Shown here: one piece after another, positions 42,925 to 50,839 of the stretch
Numbering within the stretch: position 1 is the first letter of the stretch
Layout of the letters: each line of letters opens with the position of its first letter
DNA from: Actinoplanes sp. N902-109
GTDB lineage: Bacteria; Actinomycetota; Actinomycetes; Mycobacteriales; Micromonosporaceae
Direction of reading: 5' to 3'
DNA: 64,000 nucleotides
NCBI RefSeq assembly: GCF_000389965.1
Contig: NC_021191.1
Span: 8,743,501-8,807,500, forward strand
Program-made: the position numbers and the translations under genes
The notes under the pieces: generated by a model
The model's database searches: none
What the model was told of the DNA's origin: nothing
The model's input: only the letters and a program-made list of their open reading frames with translations

Positions 42925-45585
42925 ATGTCATCTCCGACTCGGCGGCGGGTAGTCGCCGGTGGGGTCGTGCTCGTGCTGGTCGCCGCGCTGGTGACCTGGG
43001 CGGCGCTGCCCGAACGGCACTCGTGGACCGCCGCCGACCAGATGGTCACCGTGCGGTCCGGGCCGGCCGGCACCGAGCCGGTCACCCTGGACACCCGCTT
43101 CTACCTGCCCAAGGACCGTGCCGGCAAGGTCCCGGCGGTGCTGCTCGCGCACGGCTTCGGCGGTACGAGGGCCAGCGTGGCCGACGACGCCGAGTTGCTC
43201 GCCGACCGGGGCTACGCGGTGCTGACCTGGACCGCCCGCGGCTTCGGGCGCAGCACCGGCGAGATCCACCTGGACAGCCCCGACTACGAGGTCAAGGACG
43301 CCCAGCGGCTGCTCGACTGGCTGGCCGCCCGGCCCGAGGTGCGCACCGACGCGGCCGGCGACCCACGGGTGGGCGTGGTCGGCGGCTCCTACGGCGGTGC
43401 GCTCGCGCTGCTGCTGGCCGCTCAGGACCCGCGGGTGGACGCCATCGTGCCGTCGATCACCTGGAACAACCTGCAGACCTCGTTCTTCCCGCAGGGCGTG
43501 TTCAAGAAGAGCTGGGCCGGGCTGTTCTTCGGCTCCTCGGCCGCCCCGGGCAACCCCGCCTGCGGGCGGTTCGCAGCCGACATCTGCGCGGCCTATCAGA
43601 AGATGGCCACCACGGGGACGCCGGATGCCGCCGCGACCGCACTGCTGCGCAGGTCGAGCCCGGCCACCGTGCTCAACCGGATCAAGGCGCCGACGCTGCT
43701 GGTCCAGGGCGAGGTCGACACGCTCTTCCCGCTGTCCGAGGCGGACGCCAACGCCCGCGGGATCGCCGCGACCGGCACGCCGGTGCGGGTCGCCTGGTTC
43801 ACCGGCGGCCACGACGGCGGCACCGGGCCGCAGACCGACCAGGACCGCACCCGCTTCCTCACCGCCGAGTGGCTCGACCACTACGTCAAGGGCGAGGGCG
43901 CCGCGCCGGGGACCAGCTTCACCTACTCGCGGGTCGCCGGGTTCAGCGCGCGGGACCGGGGGCTGGTCACGAACGGGTACTCGGACCCCTCGTACCCGGG
44001 ACTCGGCGGGACCGGACGCACCGACGTCCCGGTCACCGGCAGCGCGCAGCGCATCGCCGTGCCGCCGAACGGCAACCCGGGCGCGCTGTCCTCGCTGCCC
44101 GGCGTGGGCGGTCAGCTCAGCTCGCTGCTCGGCGGCGTCGCCGGGGACCTGCCGGGCCAGCACGCGACCTTCGAGTCCGCGCCGGTCCGCACCGCGATCC
44201 AGGTGGTCGGCGCGCCCAGCGTACGACTGCGGGTGGCCGCGCCGACCGGATCGGCGACCGTGTTCGTCAAGCTCTACGACGTCGACCCGGCCGGCCAGGC
44301 GACACTGAGCGGTGGGCTGGTCGCGCCGTTGCACCTGACCGGCCTGCCGGCCGACCTCGCCGCGGCTCAGCCGGTCACCGTGACGCTGCCGGCCATCGTC
44401 CGGCAGATCGATCGGGGTCATACCGTACGGGTCGTGGTCGCCACCTCGGACCAGGCTTTTCTCACCCCGGCCGCGCCCACCGTCTACACCGTCGCGATGG
44501 ATCCCGCGGTCACCTTGCCGACCGTGGTGGGCACGCCCATCGCCAACCCGCAGGTGATCTGGCGCTGGGTGCTGCTCGGTGTGCTCGTCGCGATCGCCCT
44601 CGGCGTGCTGGTCACGGTGCTGATCACCCGTCGCCGCCCGCCGGCCGCCGTGCCGGAGTACGCGGACACCCCGCTGGTGGTGCGCGACCTGCGCAAGGCG
44701 TACGACGACGGGTTCGTGGCGGTGGAAAAGGTTGCCTTCACCGTGGAACGCGGCCAGGTCGTCGGCCTGCTCGGCCCCAACGGCGCGGGCAAGACCACCA
44801 CGCTGCGGGTCCTCATGGGCCTGACCATGCCGACCTCCGGCGACGCCCTCGTGTTCGGCCGGCGCCTGGTGCCCGGCGCCCCGATCCTGTCCCGGGTGGG
44901 CGCGCTGGTCGAAGGCCCCGGCTTCCTGCCCCACCTCACCGGGTACGAGAACCTGCGCGCGTACTGGAAAGCCACCGGCCGCCCCCTCGCGGACGCCCGG
45001 TTCGAGGAGGCGCTGGAGATCGCCGGTCTGGGCGAGTCCGTGCACCGGCGCACCAAGAACTACAGCCACGGCATGCGTCAGCGCCTCGCCATCGCCCAGG
45101 CCATGCTCGGCCTGCCCGAGCTGCTCGTGCTCGACGAACCGACGGACGGCCTGGACCCGCCGCAGATCGCCGAGATGCGCCGGGTGCTGCGCCGCTACGC
45201 CACCGACGGCCGCGCGGTACTGGTCTCCAGCCACCTGCTCGCCGAGGTGGAACAGACCTGCACCCACGCCGTGGTGGTCAACAAGGGCCGGATCGTGGCC
45301 GCCGGTCCGGTCGACGACATCGTCGGTGAGTCCCCGTCGGTGCAGCTCAGCGTCTCCGACGTGGACGCCGCCACGGACATCCTGGCCGGGCTGAACGTCC
45401 GCGAGGTGCGCGCGGACGGCCCGTCCGACCTGATCGTCGACATGAACGGCACCCCACGCGAGGAAGTGGTGGCGTCGCTGGTCCGCGGCGGCGTCGGCGT
45501 CGACCGCGTGGTGCCCCGCCGCCGCCTCGAGGACGCCTTCCTGGCCCTGGTAGGCGACAACTCCCGCGGAAGTGGAGACCGATGA
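42925..45585 (+). CDS. Fusion of S15-type serine hydrolase and ABC transporter ATPase
   Basis: 886-residue fusion. Residues 1-30 give a membrane anchor. Residues about 50-330 are an alpha/beta-hydrolase of the CocE/X-Pro dipeptidyl-peptidase class, with nucleophile motif GGSYGG (Ser ~155), aspartate in GEVDTLF (~263) and histidine in GGHDGG (~294). A C-terminal beta-sandwich of that class spans about 360-520. A second transmembrane helix (547-567) leads to an ABC ATPase with Walker A GPNGAGKTTT (~618), YSHGMRQRLAIA (~713) and VLDEPTDGLDP (~737). The topology places the hydrolase outside and the ATPase inside. Confidence 0.92.
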   Translation: MSSPTRRRVVAGGVVLVLVAALVTWAALPERHSWTAADQMVTVRSGPAGTEPVTLDTRFYLPKDRAGKVPAVLLAHGFGGTRASVADDAELLADRGYAVLTWTARGFGRSTGEIHLDSPDYEVKDAQRLLDWLAARPEVRTDAAGDPRVGVVGGSYGGALALLLAAQDPRVDAIVPSITWNNLQTSFFPQGVFKKSWAGLFFGSSAAPGNPACGRFAADICAAYQKMATTGTPDAAATALLRRSSPATVLNRIKAPTLLVQGEVDTLFPLSEADANARGIAATGTPVRVAWFTGGHDGGTGPQTDQDRTRFLTAEWLDHYVKGEGAAPGTSFTYSRVAGFSARDRGLVTNGYSDPSYPGLGGTGRTDVPVTGSAQRIAVPPNGNPGALSSLPGVGGQLSSLLGGVAGDLPGQHATFESAPVRTAIQVVGAPSVRLRVAAPTGSATVFVKLYDVDPAGQATLSGGLVAPLHLTGLPADLAAAQPVTVTLPAIVRQIDRGHTVRVVVATSDQAFLTPAAPTVYTVAMDPAVTLPTVVGTPIANPQVIWRWVLLGVLVAIALGVLVTVLITRRRPPAAVPEYADTPLVVRDLRKAYDDGFVAVEKVAFTVERGQVVGLLGPNGAGKTTTLRVLMGLTMPTSGDALVFGRRLVPGAPILSRVGALVEGPGFLPHLTGYENLRAYWKATGRPLADARFEEALEIAGLGESVHRRTKNYSHGMRQRLAIAQAMLGLPELLVLDEPTDGLDPPQIAEMRRVLRRYATDGRAVLVSSHLLAEVEQTCTHAVVVNKGRIVAAGPVDDIVGESPSVQLSVSDVDAATDILAGLNVREVRADGPSDLIVDMNGTPREEVVASLVRGGVGVDRVVPRRRLEDAFLALVGDNSRGSGDR

Positions 45586-46427
45586 CCACCGGATACTCAC
45601 CCTCAGCAACGCTGCCGATCAGCGCCGAGATCCGCCGTCAGGCATCGCGCCGCCGCACCCAGCTGGCGCTCGGTTTCATGGTGCTGCTCCCGCTGATCAT
45701 CCTGGTGGCGTTCGAGTTCGGCAGCACCAACGACGACGACAACGGCAGCGGCGCGTTCTCCTCCCTGGTCGACCTGGCCACCTCGGGCGGTCTCAACTTC
45801 ACCCTGTTCGCCATCTTCGTGTCGTCCAGCTTCCTGCTGGTCGTGGTCGTCGCCCTGTTCTGCGGTGACACGGTGGCCGCCGAAGCCAGCTGGGGCAGCC
45901 TGCGCTACCTGCTGGCCATCCCCGTCCCCCGGTCCCGCCTGCTCGCGGTGAAACTCGTCGTGGCCCTCGGCTACTCCCTCACGGCCCTGCTCACCCTGGC
46001 CGGCACCGCCCTGCTGGTCGGCACCCTCCGCTACGGCTGGCACCCCCTCGGCAGCACGGTCTCGGCCGAGATCCCCCCGGGCGAAGGCGTGCTGCGCCTG
46101 CTCGCCATCCTCGGCTACCTCGCGGTGGTCCTGCTCGGCGTGGCCGGCCTGGCCTTCCTGCTCTCGGTGCTCACGGACGCGGCCCTGGGCGCGGTCGGCG
46201 GGGCAGTTCTGCTCTGGATCCTGTCCAGCATCCTCGACCAGATCACCGCCCTCGGCAGCATCCGCAACTTCCTCCCCACCCACTACAGCGACGCCTGGCT
46301 GGGCCTGCTCTCCACCCCCATCCAGACCGACGACATCGTCAAGGGCGCGATCTCCGCGATCTGCTACGCGACGCTCTTCTGGGCGCTCGCCTTCTACCGC
46401 TTCACCCGCAAGGACGTCACCTCCTGA
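45582..46427 (+). CDS. ABC-2 type permease partner of the hydrolase-ATPase fusion
   Basis: 281-residue membrane protein with six hydrophobic segments and the ABC-2 permease layout: a first helix at about 27-46, an extracytoplasmic acidic loop (STNDDDNGSG), the DTVAAEASWGSLRYLLA coupling loop near 95 and a last helix before YRFTRKDVTS. The ATG overlaps the stop of the fusion gene (ATGA at 45582). With only one fusion subunit and this permease, the exporter would be a two-gene unit. Confidence 0.9.
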   Translation: MTTGYSPSATLPISAEIRRQASRRRTQLALGFMVLLPLIILVAFEFGSTNDDDNGSGAFSSLVDLATSGGLNFTLFAIFVSSSFLLVVVVALFCGDTVAAEASWGSLRYLLAIPVPRSRLLAVKLVVALGYSLTALLTLAGTALLVGTLRYGWHPLGSTVSAEIPPGEGVLRLLAILGYLAVVLLGVAGLAFLLSVLTDAALGAVGGAVLLWILSSILDQITALGSIRNFLPTHYSDAWLGLLSTPIQTDDIVKGAISAICYATLFWALAFYRFTRKDVTS

Positions 46428-46441
46428 ACGGCCCGCGAGTT

Positions 46442-46457
46442 TAGCTCGAGCTATAGT
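46442..46457 (+). promoter_or_regulatory. Palindromic operator and -10 element of the toxin-antitoxin pair
   Basis: TAGCTCGAGCTA (46442-46453) is a perfect 12-bp palindrome overlapping a TATAGT (46452-46457) that fits a -10 hexamer. Transcription would begin at or just before the toxin start codon, so the mRNA may be leaderless. Such overlap suits autorepression by the antitoxin. Confidence 0.5.
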
Positions 46458-46463
46458 AAGTTG

Positions 46464-46859
46464 GTGCCTACTGAATCATCCGGGCGCTGGGCTATCAGGA
46501 CGACAGCCGAGGTACGCGATTGGCTTCGTTCTCTTCGCCAGGCCGACTCGGAGACATATCGCACGGTGAACATCGCTCTCGACATGTTGGCGGAGATCGG
46601 TCCGGGGCTGGGCCGACCGCTCGTCGACTCGGTGCGCGGATCGACCATCGGCAACCTCAAGGAGTTGCGGCCGAGATCCGGGCGCGACATCGCCGTCCGC
46701 GTCCTGTTCGTATTCGATCCCTGGTCGCAGGCGGTTCTACTGGTGGCCGGCAACAAAGCCGGCGCTTGGACGCGGTGGTACGAAGTCGCTGTTCCTGAGG
46801 CGGAGAAAGCCTACGAGGGGTGGCTGACCGCCGAGGAGGAACGGAGGCAAGGGGCATGA
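46464..46859 (+). CDS. HigB/RelE-type toxin (phage Gp49-like)
   Basis: 131-residue predicted mRNA-interferase toxin. The family blocks are ETYRTVNIALDMLAEIGPG, LGRPLVDSVRGSTIGNLKELRP (about residues 47-68) and RVLFVFDPWSQAVLLVAGNK, followed by WYEVAVPEAEKAYEGWL. The basic and aromatic residues used for ribosome-dependent RNA cleavage lie in these blocks. GTG 46464 is taken as the start; the adjacent TTG 46461 is also in frame. The stop overlaps the antitoxin ATG (ATGA at 46856), and the toxin-first order is typical of HigBA. Confidence 0.85.
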   Translation: MPTESSGRWAIRTTAEVRDWLRSLRQADSETYRTVNIALDMLAEIGPGLGRPLVDSVRGSTIGNLKELRPRSGRDIAVRVLFVFDPWSQAVLLVAGNKAGAWTRWYEVAVPEAEKAYEGWLTAEEERRQGA

Positions 46860-47170
46860 CCGAGTTCTACGACTGGGCGGACATCCGCGCTGAACTGCAC
46901 GACGGGGACGATGATGCCCTCGCGGCCGAACGGGCCCGGACCGAGGCGTGGATCAGCGCGTTTCACCTCGCCGAGGAACGCAAGCGCCTGGGGTTGACGC
47001 AGCGACAGGTGGCCGAGCTCATGGGAGTGACTCCTGGCCGGGTGAGCCAGATCGAGAACGGGGACCTGGACGTCAACGAGGTGGCCACGCTCAGCAGATA
47101 CGCCAAGGCGCTGGGCGCCCGGTTGCGGATCATCTTCGACTACGGCGACGATCTTCGTCAGATCGCCTAG
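46856..47170 (+). CDS. HigA-like XRE-family antitoxin
   Basis: 104-residue helix-turn-helix protein expected to neutralise the preceding toxin and repress the pair. The HTH (about residues 46-75) reads LTQRQVAELMGVTPGRVSQI, followed by ENGDLDVNEVATLSRYAKAL, a textbook XRE domain. The N-terminal DWADIRAELHDGDD segment is acidic, suiting toxin binding. The ATG at 46856 overlaps the toxin stop, so the two proteins are coupled. Confidence 0.88.
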   Translation: MTEFYDWADIRAELHDGDDDALAAERARTEAWISAFHLAEERKRLGLTQRQVAELMGVTPGRVSQIENGDLDVNEVATLSRYAKALGARLRIIFDYGDDLRQIA

Positions 47171-47998
47171 TCAGCCGACAAGGGCGGCGAGGGTGTGCCG
47201 GGCGGTGCCGGCCATGACCGGGTTGGTGTGCAGGTAGTAGGGCAGCGCCACGATGGCTTGGCACAGCGCCCAGCCCCGGCCGCGGGCCCACTCGGCGTCG
47301 TCGGGGGTGAGGGCGGCACGGTAGGCAGCGCGCGCCGCCGGTGGGAAGAGGTTCCAGGCGGGCATCAGGTCGACGGCCGGGTCGCCGATGCAGACCGTGC
47401 CCAGGTCGATGACGGCGGCGAGGCGGCCGTTGCGGACCAGGAGGTTGCCCGGCATGAGGTCGGCGTGCAGCCAGACGTCGGGGCCGGGGTGCGGCGGCGC
47501 GGCGCAGGAGTCCTGCCAGACGGCGGCCAGCCGGGCGGTGTCGACGAGGTCGGTGCTGGCCGCGAGGGCTTGCCGCACGTCCGCGTCGCGCAGGTGGAGC
47601 GGGCCGCCGCGGCTGCGGCCGTTCCAGGTGCGGCCGCCGGTGGGCAGGGCGCGCAAGTGTTGCACGTACGCCGCGAGGTCGCCGGCGATGGCATCGGCGG
47701 GGGTGGCCGGGCGGCCGGGGATCCAGCGCCAGGCCGACCAGGCTCCGGGGTAGCCGGGGCCCGGCGCGCCCAGGCCCAGCGGCGACGGCGAGCCGATCAT
47801 GCGGGCGTGGTCCTGCTCGGCGGCCAGTTCGGCGGCGGCCGCGGGGGACGGCCGGAGCGGGAAGCGCAGCATGATGTCGGTGCCGAGGCGGAAGATGGCG
47901 TTGACCGTGCCGTGCGAGAGCACCGGGTGGACCGGCAGCGACCGCCACTGCGGGAACTGCGCCGCCACCAGGGCGGCGACGGTTTCCCCCGTGATCAT
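47171..47998 (-). CDS. Aminoglycoside phosphotransferase-fold kinase
   Basis: 275-residue APH/choline-kinase-fold phosphotransferase. Brenner's motif HADLMPGNLLV lies near residues 174-184 and the metal-binding DLGTVCIGDPAVDL near 197-210. The N-lobe has SHGTVNAIFRLG and a LRFPLRP lysine-region equivalent. Members phosphorylate antibiotics or small metabolites; substrate specificity cannot be read here. The ATG overlaps the stop of the upstream DeoR regulator (ATGA at 47995-47998), so it is coupled to an amino-sugar locus, which makes a sugar substrate plausible. Confidence 0.85.
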   Translation of the reverse strand: MITGETVAALVAAQFPQWRSLPVHPVLSHGTVNAIFRLGTDIMLRFPLRPSPAAAAELAAEQDHARMIGSPSPLGLGAPGPGYPGAWSAWRWIPGRPATPADAIAGDLAAYVQHLRALPTGGRTWNGRSRGGPLHLRDADVRQALAASTDLVDTARLAAVWQDSCAAPPHPGPDVWLHADLMPGNLLVRNGRLAAVIDLGTVCIGDPAVDLMPAWNLFPPAARAAYRAALTPDDAEWARGRGWALCQAIVALPYYLHTNPVMAGTARHTLAALVG

Positions 47999-48780
47999 GC
48001 GCAGATGACCTCGACGCCCGCGTCGCGGACGGCCTGGATCACCGCGGGCGGCGCGCCGGCGTCGGTGACCAGGGTTTCGATCTTGCTGATCGGGCAGATC
48101 CGGGCGAAGGCGTGCCCGCCGAGCTTGGACGAGTCCGCGATCACCACCACGCGCTTGGCCCGGGCGACCATCAGGCTGTTCATCGCCGCCTCGCCCTCGT
48201 GGTGGGCGGCGGCGCCGAGCTCGACGTCGAGGGCGTCGACGCCGAGCAGCACGATGTCGAGGGTGACCTCCTTGAGCAGCGCGCCGCCGAGCGGGCCGAC
48301 CAGCTCGAAGGATTGCGGGCGGACCACGCCGCCGGCCACCACGATCTTCATCCGGGAGCGGACGAGCAGCTCGTTGGCGATGTTGAGGGCGTTGGTCACG
48401 ACGGTGAGCTGGGCGCCGTCGCCGCTGGCGTTGAGGTCGGGGCGCACCGCGAGGGCCCGGGCGACCTCGGTCATGGTGGTGCCGCCGTTCAGCCCGACGA
48501 CGGTGCCGGGGCTGACCAGCGTGGCCGCCGCCTCGCCGATGCGCTGCTTCTCGGCCGAGTGCTTGGCGCTCTTGTAGCGCAGCGGCAGGTCGTACGAGAC
48601 GCCGTTGGCCACCGCCCCGCCGCGGGTGCGGGTGATCATCTGCTGCTGGGCGAGCTGGTCGAAGTCGCGGCGGATGGTCGCCTGGGAGACGGCCAGCCGG
48701 TCCGCCGCGTCCTCCACGGTGACGCGGCCGCTCTCGGCCAGCAGCTCCAGCAGGGCATTCCAGCGCGCGTACCGGTCCAC
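47995..48780 (-). CDS. DeoR family transcriptional regulator
   Basis: 261-residue sugar-responsive repressor. The N-terminal winged helix reads ALLELLAESGRVTVEDAADRL, then SQATIRRDFDQLAQQ, the DeoR signature. The sensor domain (about 75-250) has the sugar-phosphate-binding GLNGGTTMTEVARAL, followed by VVTNALNIANEL and VLLGVDALD. GTG 48780 is preferred because GGGAG lies 5 nt upstream; ATG 48819 is an alternative. It is divergent from the SIS-ROK-nagA operon and so probably controls it in response to an amino-sugar phosphate. Confidence 0.9.
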   Translation of the reverse strand: MDRYARWNALLELLAESGRVTVEDAADRLAVSQATIRRDFDQLAQQQMITRTRGGAVANGVSYDLPLRYKSAKHSAEKQRIGEAAATLVSPGTVVGLNGGTTMTEVARALAVRPDLNASGDGAQLTVVTNALNIANELLVRSRMKIVVAGGVVRPQSFELVGPLGGALLKEVTLDIVLLGVDALDVELGAAAHHEGEAAMNSLMVARAKRVVVIADSSKLGGHAFARICPISKIETLVTDAGAPPAVIQAVRDAGVEVICA

Positions 48781-48822
48781 CCGTACTCCCTGCTCGATTC
48801 GTGTCAGGTCTGTGCACATTAA

Positions 48823-48862
48823 TGCGCGAAACGCCCCGTAGCAAAGAGATCAGCTGCGCGAA
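48823..48862. promoter_or_regulatory. Candidate DeoR operator half-sites
   Basis: Direct copies of TGCGCGAA at 48823-48830 and 48855-48862 lie 32 bp apart, about three helical turns, between the divergent regulator and the amino-sugar operon. The spacing fits cooperative repressor binding. The assignment to the adjacent DeoR protein is inference. Confidence 0.35.
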
Positions 48863-48961
48863 GGTTGCGGCGGGCCCATCGTTCCACGCAGAATGGCGCT
48901 CGAAAGACCCGCTTACCGAGCGGATATGCGCAGCACCTGCGCTTGAACAACGAGGGACCGG

Positions 48962-49873
48962 ATGAGTCACGTCAAGGTGGAGATCGCCAGCCAGCCGGAC
49001 TGCTGGCGGCAGGCTGCCACGATGGCCGACTCGGCGGGCCTGCCCCGCACCGGCGAGCGGGTGGCGGTCGCCGGCTGCGGCACGTCCTGGTTCATGGCCC
49101 AGGCCTACGCCGCCCTGCGCGAGCAGGAAGGACACGGCGAGACCGACGCCTTCCAAGCCTCGGAGTTCCCGTACGGCCGCGCCTACGACCGGGTCATCGC
49201 CATCTCCCGCTCCGGCACCACCACCGAGGTCGTCGACCTGCTCGCCGCGCTCGACGGGCGCATCCCGACCACGGTGATCACGGCCGACCCGGAGGCCCCG
49301 GTCGCCGCGATGGCCGGCGAGGCGATCGTGCTGAACTTCGCCGACGAACTGTCGGTGGTGCAGACCCGGTTCGCCACCAGCACCCTCGCGATGCTCCGGG
49401 CGCACCTGGGCCACGACATCGAGGCGCTGGCCGCCGACGGCGCCGCGGCAGTGCGGCTCCCGCTGCCCACCCACCCGGCGCTGGCCGAGCAGATCACCTT
49501 CCTCGGCCGGGGCTGGACCGTCGGGCTGGCCGAGGACGCCGCGCTCAAGTGCCGGGAGGCGGCGGGCTGGTGGGCCGAGGCCTACCCCGCGATGGAATAC
49601 CGGCACGGGCCGATCGCGCTGGCCCGGGAACGCCGGGTCGTGTGGGCCTTCGGCGAGATCCCGGACGGCCTGCCCGCCGAGGTCGAGCAGACCGGCGCGA
49701 CGTTCGTGCACAGCCAGCACAACGGCGGCTACTGGGGCGCCGGGGAACGGGCGGGCTTCGACCCGATGGCCGACCTGGTCGTGGCCCAGCGCGTCGCGGT
49801 GCTGTTCGCCACCAGCCAGGGCCTCGACCCCGACCACCCCCGCGGGGTCACCCGATCTGTGGTTCTGCCATGA
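48962..49873 (+). CDS. SIS domain sugar isomerase/deaminase
   Basis: 303-residue two-SIS-domain protein like the isomerase half of GlmS and AgaS/GlmS-type deaminases, which act on amino-sugar phosphates. The first SIS domain has VAVAGCGTSWFMAQA near residue 35 and AISRSGTTTEV near 80, both phosphosugar-binding serines. The second half contains GRGWTVGLAEDAALKCRE and YRHGPIALA, the latter a GlmS catalytic-loop block. There is no glutaminase domain, so it probably acts catabolically as glucosamine- or galactosamine-6-phosphate isomerase/deaminase. It is first in the operon with ROK kinase and nagA. Confidence 0.88.
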   Translation: MSHVKVEIASQPDCWRQAATMADSAGLPRTGERVAVAGCGTSWFMAQAYAALREQEGHGETDAFQASEFPYGRAYDRVIAISRSGTTTEVVDLLAALDGRIPTTVITADPEAPVAAMAGEAIVLNFADELSVVQTRFATSTLAMLRAHLGHDIEALAADGAAAVRLPLPTHPALAEQITFLGRGWTVGLAEDAALKCREAAGWWAEAYPAMEYRHGPIALARERRVVWAFGEIPDGLPAEVEQTGATFVHSQHNGGYWGAGERAGFDPMADLVVAQRVAVLFATSQGLDPDHPRGVTRSVVLP

Positions 49874-49915
49874 CGCAACGCGGCGTCGCACCAACGCGCG
49901 GCGAAAGGTAGTTCC

Positions 49916-50839
49916 GTGAGCAACGACGTTGTGGTGGCGCTGGATGTCGGCGGCACCGGTATGAAGTGCGCCCTGGTACGCCCGGACGGCACGGTCGTGC
50001 ACGCCGAGCGGCACCCCACGCTCGCGCAGCGCGGGCCGGACGCGGTCACCCGGAACATCCTCGACATCGCCGCCGGGCTGGCCGCTCGGGCCCGCTCGGA
50101 CGGCCTCACCCCGATGGCCGCCGGGCTGGTCGTCCCGGGCGTGATCGACGAGCCGAACGGCGTCGCGGTGTGGTCGAGCAATGTCGGCTTCCGCGACGTA
50201 CCCCTGCGGGACCTGGCCCAGGAACGGCTCGGAGTGCCCACCGCGCTCGGCCATGACGTGCGGGCCGGCGGTATCGCCGAGGCCCGGCTCGGGGCCGGGC
50301 ACGGCGAGCGGCACGTGCTGTTCATCGCCATCGGCACCGGCATCGCCGCAGCCCATGTCGTCGACGGCAGGGCACTGGCCGGGGCGCACGGCGCGGCCGG
50401 CGAGGTGGGCCACATCGTCGTACGCCCGGGCGGGCCGTCCTGCGGCTGCGGCGGGCGGGGCTGCCTGGAGGCGATCGCGTCGGCCTCGGCGGTCGGGCGG
50501 CGCTATGTCGAGCTGTCCGGGGAAGCCGGTGTGACGGCGTACGACGTGGCGACCCGCGCGGCGGCGGGCGAGGAACTGGCCAACCGGGTGTGGACCGAGA
50601 CGGTCGAGGCCTTCGCCGACGGCCTGCTCACCGCGCAGGCGCTCTACGACGCCGGGATCATCGTGCTCGGCGGCGGGCTGGCCGAGGCCGGTGAGGCCCT
50701 GCTCGCGCCGCTGCGGCTGGCCCTCGCCCAGCGCGTCACGTTCCACCGCCTCCCGGGCATCGTGCGGGCCAAACTCGGCGACACCGCGGGCTGCCTGGGC
50801 GCCGCGCTGCTCGCCCTGGACCACTTGGAGAGCCAGTGA
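49916..50839 (+). CDS. ROK family sugar kinase
   Basis: 307-residue ATP-dependent sugar kinase of the ROK family. ATP-binding DVGGTGMK is at residues 9-16 and GLVVPGVIDEPNG near 67 is the ROK sugar-binding block. GEVGHI near 163 holds the catalytic-region histidine, and the zinc-binding motif CGCGGRGCLE sits near 176. The neighbouring nagA suggests N-acetylglucosamine or N-acetylmannosamine kinase; the substrate is inferred from context. The stop overlaps the nagA GTG (GTGA at 50836). Confidence 0.9.
   Translation: MSNDVVVALDVGGTGMKCALVRPDGTVVHAERHPTLAQRGPDAVTRNILDIAAGLAARARSDGLTPMAAGLVVPGVIDEPNGVAVWSSNVGFRDVPLRDLAQERLGVPTALGHDVRAGGIAEARLGAGHGERHVLFIAIGTGIAAAHVVDGRALAGAHGAAGEVGHIVVRPGGPSCGCGGRGCLEAIASASAVGRRYVELSGEAGVTAYDVATRAAAGEELANRVWTETVEAFADGLLTAQALYDAGIIVLGGGLAEAGEALLAPLRLALAQRVTFHRLPGIVRAKLGDTAGCLGAALLALDHLESQ

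Noticed and set aside
48790..50824. Minus-strand open frame running opposite the SIS and ROK genes toward the kinase
   Set aside because: Only the last 275 codons form a recognisable protein (the APH-fold kinase). The rest mirrors SIS and ROK coding sequence.
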